A stretch of 64,000 nucleotides of DNA. Origin: Balanoglossus misakiensis. Taxonomy: Eukaryota > Hemichordata. Location: NCBI GenBank assembly GCA_040954595.2, contig CM082591.2:11408001-11472000 (forward strand), read 5' to 3'. Position numbers and translations under genes: made by a program. A model generated the notes under the pieces. That model worked only from the letters and a program-made list of their open reading frames with translations, did no database searches and was not told the DNA's origin. Positions 10,223-21,725 of the stretch are shown in pieces (the stretch's first letter is position 1; each line of letters begins with the position of its first letter).

Positions 10223-12728
10223 ATGGAAATTTAGAACTATCTGTCCATCTACAGTGGAAAACTTCCTTATGCGCATAGGCCTATCATATGTCCTGCGCAT
10301 CACAACAGAATTCAATTAATAAACGTGGCTGTGTTTGGAAGCATCCATGGGAATTTTAGAACTATCCGTCGATCTACTGAGTCTAGTGGAAAACTTTCTG
10401 ATGCGCATAGGCCTGTCATGTGTTTTGCGCATCACAACAGAATTAAATTAATAAACGTAGCTGTGTTTGGAAGCAACCATGGAAATTTTAGAACTATCCG
10501 TCGATCTACTGAGTCTAGTGGAAAACTTTCTGATGCGCATAGGCCTATCATGTGTTCTGCGCATCACAACAGAATTTTATAAACAAACGAGGCTGTGTTT
10601 GGAAGCAACCAAGGAAATTTTAGAACTATCCGTCGATCTACTGAGTCTAGTGGAAAACTTTCTTAAGCGCATAGGCCTATCTATGTGTTCTGCGCATCAC
10701 AACAGAATTTTATAAACAAACGAGGCTGTGTTTGGAAGCAACCAAGGAAATTTTAGAACTATCCGTCGATCTACTGAGTCTAGTGGAAAACTTTCTTAAG
10801 CGCATAGGCCTATCTATGTGTTCTGCGCATCACAACAGAATTTTGTAAACAAACGAGGATGTGTCTGGAAGCAACCATGGAAACTTTAGAACTATCCGTC
10901 AATCTACAGAGTCTAGTAGAAAACTTTCTTATCCTCATAGGCCTATCATGTGTTCTGCGCATCACAACAGAATTTGGTAAACAAACAAGGCTGTGTTTGG
11001 AAGCAACCATGGAAACTTTAGAACTATCCGTCGATCTACAGAGTCTAGTGGAAAACTTCCTTATGCGCATAGGCTTATCTATGTGTACTACGCATCACAA
11101 CAGAATTCGGTTAATAAACGAGGCTGTGTTTGGAAGCAATCATGGAAATTTTAGAACTATCCGTCGATCTACACAGTCTAGTGGAAAACTTTCTTATGCG
11201 CATAGACCTATCATATGTTCTGCGCATCACAACAGAATTTTGTAAAGAAACGAGGCTGTGTTTGGAAGCAACCATGGAAACTTTAGAACTATCCGTCGAT
11301 CTACTGAGTCTAGTGGAAAACTTTTTTATGCGCATAGGCCTATCATGTGTTTTGCGCATCACAACAGAATTCAATTAATAAACGTAGCTGTGTTTGGAAG
11401 CAACCATGGAAATTTTAGAACTATCCGTCGATCTACTGAGTCTAGTGGAAAACTTTCTTATGCGCATAGGCCTATCATGTGTTCTGCGCATCACAACAGA
11501 ATTTTGTAAACAAACGAGGCTGTGTTTGGAAGCAACCATGGAAATTTTAGAACTATCCGTCGATCTACTGAGTCTAGTGGAAAACTTTCTTAAGCGCATA
11601 GGCCTATCTATGTGTTCTGCGCATCACAACAGAATTTTGTAAACAAACGAGGATGTGTTTGGAAGCAACCATGGAAATTTTAGAACTATCCGTCGATCTA
11701 CAGAGTCTATCAGAAAACTTTCTCATGCGCATAGGTCTATCGTGAGTTCTGCGCATCACAACAGATTTCCTTAAATAAACGAGGCTGTGTTTGGAAGCAA
11801 CCATGGAAAGATTAGAACTATCCGTCGATCTACAGAGTCTAGTGGAAAACTTTCTTATGCGCATAGGTCTATCGTGTGTTCTGCGAATCACAACAGATTT
11901 CCTCAAATAAACGAGGGTGTGTTTGGAAGCAACCATGGAAATTTTAGAACTATCCGTCCATCTACAGAGTCTAGTGGAAAACTTTCTTATGCGCATAGGC
12001 TTATCTATGTCTTCTACGCATCACAACAGAATTTGGTAAATAAACGAGGCTGTGTTTGGAAGCAACCATGGAAATTTTAGAACTATCCGTCGATCTACTG
12101 AGTCTAGTGGAAAACTTTCTTATGCGCATAGGCCTATCATGTGTTCTGCGCATCACAACAGAATTTTGTAAACAAACGAGGCTGTGTTTGGAAGCAACCA
12201 TGGAAATTTTAGAACTATCCGTCGATCTACTGAGTCTAGTGGAAAACTTTCTTAAGCGCATAGGCCTATCTATGTGTTCTGCGCATCACAACAGAATTTT
12301 GTAAACAAACGAGGATGTGTTTGGAAGCAACCATGGAAATTTTAGAACTATCCGTCGATCTACAGAGTCTATCAGAAAACTTTCTCATGCGCATAGGTCT
12401 ATCGTGTGTTCTGCGCATCACAACAGATTTCCTTAAATAAACGAGGCTGTGTTTGGAAGCAACCATGGAAAGATTAGAACTATCCGTCGATCTACAGAGT
12501 CTAGTGGAAAACTTTCTTATGCGCATAGGTCTATCGTGTGTTCTGCGAATCACAACAGATTTCCTCAAATAAACGAGGGTGTGTTTGGAAGCAACCATGG
12601 AAATTTTAGAACTATCCGTCGATCTACAGAGTCGAGTGGAAAACTTCCTTAAGCGCATAGGCCTATCATGTGTCCTGCGCATCACAACAGAATTCAATTT
12701 ATAAACGTGGCTGTGTTTGGAAGCAACC
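10223..12728 (+). repeat. HOR C, copy 3 (2506 bp)
   Basis: From about 10320 onward it runs parallel to C4, but it is 132 bp shorter because it lacks the CCGAGTCTATCAG unit that follows the deleted unit in C2, C4, C5 and C6. Both C3 and C4 have two consecutive CCAAGGAAATTTT units (about 10608 and 10740 here; 13246 and 13378 in C4), a single-unit duplication absent from C2, C5 and C6. The pentamer pair lies at 11394 and 12056. Confidence 0.88.
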
Positions 12729-15366
12729 ATGGAAATTTAGAACTATCTGTCCATCTACAGTGGAAAACTTCCTTATGCGCATAGGCCTATCATATGTCCT
12801 GCGCATCACAACAGAATTCAATTAATAAACGTGGCTGTGTTTGGAAGCAACCATGGAAATTTTAGAACTATCTGTCGATCTACCGAGTCTATCAGAAAAC
12901 TTTCTCATGCGCATAGGTCTATCGTGTGTTCTGCGAATCACAACAGATTTCCTCAAATAAACGAGGCTGTGTTTGGAAGCATCCATGGGAATTTTAGAAC
13001 TATCCGTCGATCTACTGAGTCTAGTGGAAAACTTTCTGATGCGCATAGGCCTGTCATGTGTTTTGCGCATCACAACAGAATTAAATTAATAAACGTAGCT
13101 GTGTTTGGAAGCAACCATGGAAATTTTAGAACTATCCGTCGATCTACTGAGTCTAGTGGAAAACTTTCTGATGCGCATAGGCCTATCATGTGTTCTGCGC
13201 ATCACAACAGAATTTTATAAACAAACGAGGCTGTGTTTGGAAGCAACCAAGGAAATTTTAGAACTATCCGTCGATCTACTGAGTCTAGTGGAAAACTTTC
13301 TTAAGCGCATAGGCCTATCTATGTGTTCTGCGCATCACAACAGAATTTTATAAACAAACGAGGCTGTGTTTGGAAGCAACCAAGGAAATTTTAGAACTAT
13401 CCGTCGATCTACTGAGTCTAGTGGAAAACTTTCTTAAGCGCATAGGCCTATCTATGTGTTCTGCGCATCACAACAGAATTTTGTAAACAAACGAGGATGT
13501 GTCTGGAAGCAACCATGGAAACTTTAGAACTATCCGTCAATCTACAGAGTCTAGTAGAAAACTTTCTTATCCTCATAGGCCTATCATGTGTTCTGCGCAT
13601 CACAACAGAATTTGGTAAACAAACAAGGCTGTGTTTGGAAGCAACCATGGAAACTTTAGAACTATCCGTCGATCTACAGAGTCTAGTGGAAAACTTCCTT
13701 ATGCGCATAGGCTTATCTATGTGTACTACGCATCACAACAGAATTCGGTTAATAAACGAGGCTGTGTTTGGAAGCAATCATGGAAATTTTAGAACTATCC
13801 GTCGATCTACACAGTCTAGTGGAAAACTTTCTTATGCGCATAGACCTATCATATGTTCTGCGCATCACAACAGAATTTTGTAAAGAAACGAGGCTGTGTT
13901 TGGAAGCAACCATGGAAACTTTAGAACTATCCGTCGATCTACTGAGTCTAGTGGAAAACTTTTTAATGCGCATAGGCCTATCATGTGTTTTGCGCATCAC
14001 AACAGAATTCAATTAATAAACGTAGCTGTGTTTGGAAGCAACCATGGAAATTTTAGAACTATCCGTCGATCTACTGAGTCTAGTGGAAAACTTTCTTATG
14101 CGCATAGGCCTATCATGTGTTCTGCGCATCACAACAGAATTTTGTAAACAAACGAGGCTGTGTTTGGAAGCAACCATGGAAATTTTAGAACTATCCGTCG
14201 ATCTACTGAGTCTAGTGGAAAACTTTCTTAAGCGCATAGGCCTATCTATGTGTTCTGCGCATCACAACAGAATTTTGTAAACAAACGAGGATGTGTTTGG
14301 AAGCAACCATGGAAATTTTAGAAGTATCCGTCGATCTACAGAGTCTATCAGAAAACTTTCTCATGCGCATTTGTCTATCGTGTGTTCTGCGCATCACAAC
14401 AGATTTCCTTAAATAAACGAGGCTGTGTTTGGAAGCAACCATGGAAAGATTAGAACTATCCGTCGATCTACAGAGTCTAGTGGAAAACTTTCTTATGCGC
14501 ATAGGTCTATCGTGTGTTCTGCGAATCACAACAGATTTCCTCAAATAAACGAGGGTGTGTTTGGAAGCAACCATGGAAATTTTAGAACTATCCGTCCATC
14601 TACAGAGTCTAGTGGAAAACTTTCTTATGCGCATAGGCTTATCTATGTGTTCTACGCATCACAACAGAATTTGGTAAATAAACGAGGCTGTGTTTGGAAG
14701 CAACCATGGAAATTTTAGAACTATCCGTCGATCTACTGAGTCTAGTGGAAAACTTTCTTATGCGCATAGGCCTATCATGTGTTCTGCGCATCACAACAGA
14801 ATTTTGTAAACAAACGAGGCTGTGTTTGGAAGCAACCATGGAAATTTTAGAACTATCCGTCGATCTACTGAGTCTAGTGGAAAACTTTCTTAAGCGCATA
14901 GGCCTATCTATGTGTTCTGCGCATCACAACAGAATTTTGTAAACAAACGAGGATGTGTTTGGAAGCAACCATGGAAATTTTAGAACTATCCGTCGATCTA
15001 CAGAGTCTATCAGAAAACTTTCTCATGCGCATAGGTCTATCGTGTGTTCTGCGCATCACAACAGATTTCCTTAAATAAACGAGGCTGTGTTTGGAAGCAA
15101 CCATGGAAAGATTAGAACTATCCGTCGATCTACAGAGTCTAGTGGAAAACTTTCTTATGCGCATAGGTCTATCGTGTGTTCTGCGAATCACAACAGATTT
15201 CCTCAAATAAACGAGGGTGTGTTTGGAAGCAACCATGGAAATTTTAGAACTATCCGTCGATCTACAGAGTCGAGTGGAAAACTTCCTTAAGCGCATAGGC
15301 CTATCATGTGTCCTGCGCATCACAACAGAATTCAATTTATAAACGTGGCTGTGTTTGGAAGCAACC
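12729..15366 (+). repeat. HOR C, copy 4 (2638 bp)
   Basis: It equals C3 plus exactly one unit. The downstream landmarks at 13768, 14032, 14242 and 14694 match 11130, 11394, 11604 and 12056 with a constant 2638 offset. Private changes include TTTTTAATGCGC (13961), GAAGTATCC near 14322 and GCATTTGTC near 14369. C3 and C4 look like each other's closest relatives in the window. Confidence 0.9.
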
Positions 15367-17605
15367 ATGGAAATTTAGAACTATCTGTCCATCTACAGTG
15401 GAAAACTTCCTTATGCGCATAGGCCTATCATATGTCCTGCGCATCACAACAGAATTCAATTAATAAACGTGGCTGTGTTTGGAAGCAACCATGGAAATTT
15501 TAGAACTATCTGTCGATCTACCGAGTCTATCAGAAAACTTTCTCATGCGCATAGGTCTATCGTGTGTTCTGCGAATCACAACAGATTTCCCCAAATAAAC
15601 GAGGCTGTGTTTGGAAGCATCCATGGGAATTTTAGAACTATCCGTCGATCTACTGAGTCTAGTGGAAAACTTTCTGATGCGCATAGGCCTGTCATGTGTT
15701 TTGCGCATCACAACAGAATTAAATTAATAAACGTAGCTGTGTTTGGAAGCAACCATGGAAATTTTAGAACTATCCGTCGATCTACTGAGTCTAGTGGAAA
15801 ACTTTCTGATGCGCATAGGCCTATCATGTGTTTTGCGCATCACAACAGAATTAAATTAATAAACGTAGCTGTGTTTGGAAGCAACCATGGAAATTTTAGA
15901 ACTATCCGTCGATCTACTGAGTCTAGTGGAAAACTTTCTTATGCGCATAGGCCTATCATGTGTTCTGCGCATCACAACAGAATTTTATAAACAAACGAGG
16001 CTGTGTTTGGAAGCAACCAAGGAAATTTTAGAACTATCCGTCGATCTACTGAGTCTAGTGGAAAACTTTCTTAAGCGCATAGGCCTATCTATGTGTTCTG
16101 CGCATCACAACAGAATTTTGTAAACAAACGAGGATGTGTCTGGAAGCAACCATGGAAACTTTAGAACTATCCGTCAATCTACAGAGTCTAGTAGAAAACT
16201 TTCTTATCCTCATAGGCCTATCATGTGTTCTGCGCATCACAACAGAATTTGGTAAACAAACAAGGCTGTGTTTGGAAGCAACCATGGAAACTTTAGAACT
16301 ATCCGTCGATCTACAGAGTCTAGTGGAAAACTTCTTTATGCGCATAGGCTTATCTATGTGTACTAGGCATCGCAACAGAATTCGGTAAATAAACGAGGCT
16401 GTGTTTGGAAGCAATCTTGGAAATTTTAGAACTATCAGTCGATCTACAGAGTCTAGTGGAAAATTTTTTTACGCGCATAGGCCTATCATGTGTCCTGCGC
16501 ATCACAACAGAATTCGGTAAATAAACGAGGGTGTGTTTGGAAGCAACCATGGAAATTTTAGAACTATCCGTCCATCTACAGAGTCTAGTGGAAAACTTTC
16601 TTATGCGCATAGGCTTATCTATGTGTTCTACGCATCACAACAGAATTCGGTAAATAAACGAGGCAGTGTTTGGAAGCAACCATGGAAATTTTAGAACTAT
16701 CCGTCCATCTACAGAGTCTAGTGGAAAACTTCCTTATGCGCTTAGGCCTATCGTGTGTCCTGCGCATCACAACAGAATTCAATTAATAAACGTGGCTGTG
16801 TTTGGAAGCAACCATGGAAATTTTAGAACTATCCGTCGATCTACAGAGTGTAGTCGAAAACTTTCTTATGCGCATAGACCTATCATGTGTTCTGCGCATC
16901 ACAACAGAATTTTGTAAACAAACGAGGCTGTGTTTGGAAGCAACCATGGAAACTTTAGAACTATCCGTCGATCTACAGAGTCTAGTGGAAAACTTTTTTA
17001 TGCGCATAGGCCTATCATGTATTCTGCGCATCACAACAGAATTTTGTAAACAAACGAGGATGTGTTTGGAAGCAACCATGGAAATTTTAGAACTATCCGT
17101 CCATCTACAGAGTCTAGTGGAAAACTTCCTTATGCGCTTAGGCCTATCATGTGTCCTGCGCATCACAACAGAATTCAATTAATAAACGTGGCTGTGTTTG
17201 GAAGCAACCATGGAAATTTTAGAACTATCCGACGATCTACAGAGTGTAGTCGAAAACTTTCTTATGCGCATAGACCTATCATGTGTTCTGCGCATCACAA
17301 CAGATTTCCTTAAATAAACGAGGCTGTGTTTGGAAGCAACCATGGAAAGATTAGAACTATCCGTCGATCTACAGAGTCTAGTGGAAAACTTTCTTATGCG
17401 CATAGGTCTATCGTGTGTTCTGCGAATCACAACAGATTTCCTCAAATAAACGAGGGTGTGTTTGGAAGCAACCATGGAAATTTTAGAACTATCCGTCGAT
17501 CTACAGAGTCGAGTGGAAAACTTCCTTAAGCGCATAGGCCTATCATGTGTCCTGCGCATCACAACAGAATTCAATTTATAAACGTGGCTGTGTTTGGAAG
17601 CAACC
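15367..17605 (+). repeat. HOR C, copy 5 (2239 bp), chimeric
   Basis: It begins like the other C copies but lacks the second CCAAGG unit. At about 16284 the sequence switches to block B and at about 17305 it returns to C-type units. The entire 662-bp pentamer duplication is replaced. The segment from 17318 to the CAGAGTCGAGTGG unit matches the tail of C4 (from about 15079). The result is shorter than its neighbours and reads as a double exchange or gene-conversion tract. Confidence 0.85.
16284..17304 (+). repeat. Block B, copy 2, inside HOR C5
   Basis: This is the partner of 2228-3248. Differences from copy 1 include CTAGGCATCGC for CTACGCATCAC near 16374, GCATAGG for GCATTGG, GCGCATA for GCACATA, and GTAAACAAAC for GTAAAAAAAC. 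In each case except the first, this copy carries the array-consensus base, so copy 1 has more private changes. Both edges fall where the flanking satellite would still be in register. Confidence 0.9.
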
Positions 17606-18860
17606 ATGGAAATTTAGAACTATCTGTCCATCTACAGTGGAAAACTTCCTTATGCGCATAGGCCTATCATATGTCCTGCGCATCACAACAGAATTCAATT
17701 AATAAACGTGGCTGTGTTTGGAAGCAACCATGGAAATTTTAGAACTATCTGTCGATCTACCGAGTCTATCAGAAAACTTTCTCATGCGCATAGGTCTATC
17801 GTGTGTTCTGCGAATCACAACAGATTTCCTCAAATAAACGAGGCTGTGTTTGGAAGCATCCATGGGAATTTTAGAACTATCCGTCGATCTACTGAGTCTA
17901 GTGGAAAACTTTCTGATGCGCATAGGCCTGTCATGTGTTTTGCGCATCACAACAGAATTAAATTAATAAACGTAGCTGTGTTTGGAAGCAACCATGGAAA
18001 TTTTAGAACTATCCGTCGATCTACTGAGTCTAGTGGAAAACTTTCTGATGCGCATAGGCCTATCATGTGTTTTGCGCATCACAACAGAATTAAATTAATA
18101 AACGTAGCTGTGTTTGGAAGCAACCATGGAAATTTTAGAACTATCCGTCGATCTACTGAGTCTAGTGGAAAACTTTCTTATGCGCATAGGCCTATCATGT
18201 GTTCTGCGCATCACAACAGAATTTTATAAACAAACGAGGCTGTGTTTGGAAGCAACCAAGGAAATTTTAGAACTATCCGTCGATCTACTGAGTCTAGTGG
18301 AAAACTTTCTTAAGCGCATAGGCCTATCTATGTGTTCTGCGCATCACAACAGAATTTTGTAAACAAACGAGGATGTGTCTGGAAGCAACCATGGAAACTT
18401 TAGAACTATCCGTCAATCTACAGAGTCTAGTAGAAAACTTTCTTATCCTCATAGGCCTATCATGTGTTCTGCGCATCACAACAGAATTTGGTAAACAAAC
18501 AAGGCTGTGTTTGGAAGCAACCATGGAAACTTTAGAACTATCCGTCGATCTACAGAGTCTAGTGGAAAACTTCCTTATGCGCATAGGCTTATCTATGTGT
18601 ACTACGCATCACAACAGAATTCGGTTAATAAACGAGGCTGTGTTTGGAAGCAATCATGGAAATTTTAGAACTATCCGTCGATCTACACAGTCTAGTGGAA
18701 AACTTTCTTATGCGCATAGACCTATCATATGTTCTGCGCATCACAACAGAATTTTGTAAAGAAACGAGGCTGTGTTTGGAAGCAACCATGGAAACTTTAG
18801 AACTATCCGTCGATCTACTGAGTCCAGTGGAAAACTTTTTTATGCGCATAGGCCTATCAT
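17606..18860 (+). repeat. HOR C, copy 6, truncated
   Basis: It starts at the last 124-bp deleted unit (ATG 17606) and follows C5 at 2239-bp offset, then the C4 pattern through the AATCATGG unit (18655). Near 18845-18890 it switches to TGTATTCTGCGC ... TTTTCTTAAACAACG, a junction otherwise seen at 1650-1680 in HOR A. The pentamer pair is absent. Confidence 0.82.
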
Positions 18861-19778
18861 GTATTCTGCGCATCACAACAGATTTTCTTAAACAACGAGG
18901 CTGTGTTTGGAAGCAACCATGGAAATTTTAGAACTATCCGTCGATCTACTGAGTCTAGTGGAAAACTTTCTGATGCGCATAGGCCTGTCATGTGTTTTGC
19001 GCATCACAACAGAATTAAATTAATAAACGTAGCTGTGTTTGGAAGCAACCATGGAAATTTTAGAACTATCCGTCGATCTACTGAGTCTAGTGGAAAACTT
19101 TCTGATGCGCATAGGCCTATCATGTGTTTTGCGCATCACAACAGAATTAAATTAATAAACGTAGCTGTGTTTGGAAGCAACCATGGAAATTTTAGAACTA
19201 TCCGTCGATCTACTGAGTCTAGTGGAAAACTTTCTTATGCGCATAGGCCTATCATGTGTTCTGCGCATCACAACAGAATTTTATAAACAAACGAGGCTGT
19301 GTTTGGAAGCAACCAAGGAAATTTTAGAACTATCCGTCGATCTACTGAGTCTAGTGGAAAACTTTCTTAAGCGCATAGGCCTATCTATGTGTTCTGCGCA
19401 TCACAACAGAATTTTGTAAACAAACGAGGATGTGTCTGGAAGCAACCATGGAAACTTTAGAACTATCCGTCAATCTACAGAGTCTAGTAGAAAACTTTCT
19501 TATCCTCATAGGCCTATCATGTGTTCTGCGCATCACAACAGAATTTGGTAAACAAACAAGGCTGTGTTTGGAAGCAACCATGGAAACTTTAGAACTATCC
19601 GTCGATCTACAGAGTCTAGTGGAAAACTTCCTTATGCGCATAGGCTTATCTATGTGTACTACGCATCACAACAGAATTCGGTTAATAAACGAGGCTGTGT
19701 TTGGAAGCAATCATGGAAATTTTAGAACTATCCGTCGATCTACACAGTCTTGTGGAAAACTTTCTTATGCGCATAGGC
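17846..19778 (+). repeat. 1057-bp tandem duplication at the C to D transition
   Basis: Landmarks at 17926 (GCCTGTCATG), 18114, 18324 and 18373 recur 1057 bp later at 18983, 19171, 19381 and 19430. The second copy ends near 19778, where the expected GACCTATCATATG unit gives way to GGCTTATCTATG. CACAGTCTAGTGG at 18690 becomes CACAGTCTTGTGG at 19747. This duplication joins HOR C to HOR D. Confidence 0.87.
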
Positions 19779-20619
19779 TTATCTATGTGTTCTACGCATC
19801 ACAACAGAATTCGGTAAATAAACGAGGCTGTGTTTGGAAGCAACCATGGAAATTTTAGAACTATCCGTCCATCTACAGATTCTAGTGGAAAACTTCCTTA
19901 TGCGCTTAGGCCTATCATGTGTCCTGCGCATCACAACAGAATTCAATTAATAAACGTGGCTGTGTTTGGAAGCAACCATGGAAATTTTAGAACTATCTGT
20001 CGATCTACCGAGTCTATCAGAAAACTTTCTCATGCGCATAGGTCTATCGTGTGTTCTGCGAATCACAACAGAATTTTGAAAACAAACGAGGCTGTGTTTG
20101 GAAGCAACCATGGAAACTTTAGAACTATCCGTCGATCTACAGAGTCTAGTGGAAAACTTCCTTATGCGCATAGGCTTATCTATGTGTACTACGCATCACA
20201 ACAGAATTCGGTTAATAAACGAGGCTGTGTTTGGAAGCAATCATGGAAATTTTAGAACTATCCGTCGATCTACACAGTCTTGTGGAAAACTTTCTTATGC
20301 GCATAGGCTTATCTATGTGTTCTACGCATCACAACAGAATTCGGTAAATAAACGAGGCTGTGTTTGGAAGCAACCATGGAAATTTTAGAACTATCCGTCC
20401 ATCTACAGATTCTAGTGGAAAACTTCCTTATGCGCTTAGGCCTATCATGTGTCCTGCGCATCACAACAGAATTCAATTAATAAACGTGGCTGTGTTTGGA
20501 AGCAACCATGGAAATTTTAGAACTATCTGTCGATCTACCGAGTCTATCAGAAAACTTTCTCATGCGCATAGGTCTATCGTGTGTTCTGCGAATCACAACA
20601 GAATTTTGAAAACAAACGA
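19560..20619 (+). repeat. 530-bp tandem duplication inside D1 (four units, twice)
   Basis: Landmarks 19568, 19712 and 19830 recur at 20098, 20242 and 20360. The two copies look essentially identical, including CACAGTCTTGTGG and CAGATTCTAGTGG. They part company only after about 20660, where AGTGAAAAGTTTC appears in the second copy. Copies D2 and D3 have this block once. Confidence 0.88.
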
Positions 20620-21166
20620 GGCTGTGTTTGGAAGCAACCATGGAAACTTTAGAACTATCCGTCGATCTACAGAGTCTAGTGAAAAGTTTCTTATGCGCAT
20701 AGACCTATCATATGTTCTGCGCATCACAACAGAATTTTGTAAACAAACGAGGCTGTGTTTGGAAGCAACCATGGAAACTTTAGAACTATCCGTCGATCTA
20801 CTGAGTCTAGTGGAAAACTTTCTTATGCGCAAAGGCCTATCATGTGTTTTGCGCATCACAACAGAATTAAATTAATAAACGTAGCTGTGTTTAGAAGCAA
20901 CAATGGAAATTTTAGAACTATCCGTCGATCTACTGAGTCTAGTGGAAAACTTTCTGATGCGCATAGGCCTATCATGTGTTTTGCGCATCACAACAGAATT
21001 AAATTAATAAACGTAGCTGTGTTTGGAAGCAACCATGGAAATTTTAGAACTATCCGTGGATCTACTGAGTCTACTGGAAAACTTTCTTATGCGCATAGGC
21101 CTATCATGTGTTCTGCGCATCACAACATAATTTTGTAAACAAACGAGGATGTGTTTGGAAGCAACC

Positions 21167-21214
21167 ATGGAAACAGAATTTTGTAAACAAACGTGGCTGT
21201 GTTTGGAAGCAACC
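21167..21214 (+). repeat. 48-bp remnant unit (HOR D tag; also 22934, 24700, 27129)
   Basis: CCATGGAAA is followed directly by CAGAATTTTGTAAAC, so 84 bases (28 codons) of the normal unit are missing. The short match ACAGA/AACAGA suggests a slippage or microhomology deletion. The same remnant sits at 22934-22981, 24700-24747 and 27129-27176, always in the same context. The deletion therefore happened once and was copied with the HOR. Confidence 0.92.
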
Positions 21215-21725
21215 ATGGAAACTTTAGAACTATCCGTCGATCTACAGAGTCTAGTGGAAAACTTTCTTATGCGCATAGGCATATCTATGTGTTCTGCGCA
21301 TCACAACAGAATTCGGTAAATAAACGAGGGTGTGTTTGGAAGCAACCATGGAAATTTTAGAACTATCCGTCCATCTACCGAGTCTATCAGAAAACTTTCT
21401 CATGCGCATAGGTCTATCGTGTGTTCTGCGAATCACAACAGAATTTTGAAAACAAACGAGGCTGTGTTTGGAAGCAACCATGGAAACTTTAGAACTATCC
21501 GTCGATCTACAGAGTCTAGTGAAAAGTTTCTTATGCGCATAGACCTATCATATGTTCTGCGCATCACAACAGAATTTTGTAAACAAACGAGGCTGTGTTT
21601 GGAAGCAACCATGGAAACTTTAGAACTATCCGTCGATCTACTGAGTCTAGTGGAAAACTTTCTTAAGCGCATAGGCCTATCTATGTGTTCTGCGCATCAC
21701 AACAGAATTTTGTAAACAAACGAGG

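Larger units (their letters stand above)
19430..21725 (+). repeat. HOR D, copy 1 (2296 bp)
   Basis: This copy lies between the ATGTGTCTGGAAGC starts at 19430 and 21726. It equals the 1766/1767-bp D repeat plus an extra 530-bp tandem duplication. D-specific tags are CAGATTCTAGTGG, TTTTGAAAACAAACG, AGTGAAAAGTTTC (one base deleted), GCGCAAAGGCC, TTAGAAGCAACAATGG, CATAATTTTG and the 48-bp remnant unit at 21167. Confidence 0.86.
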
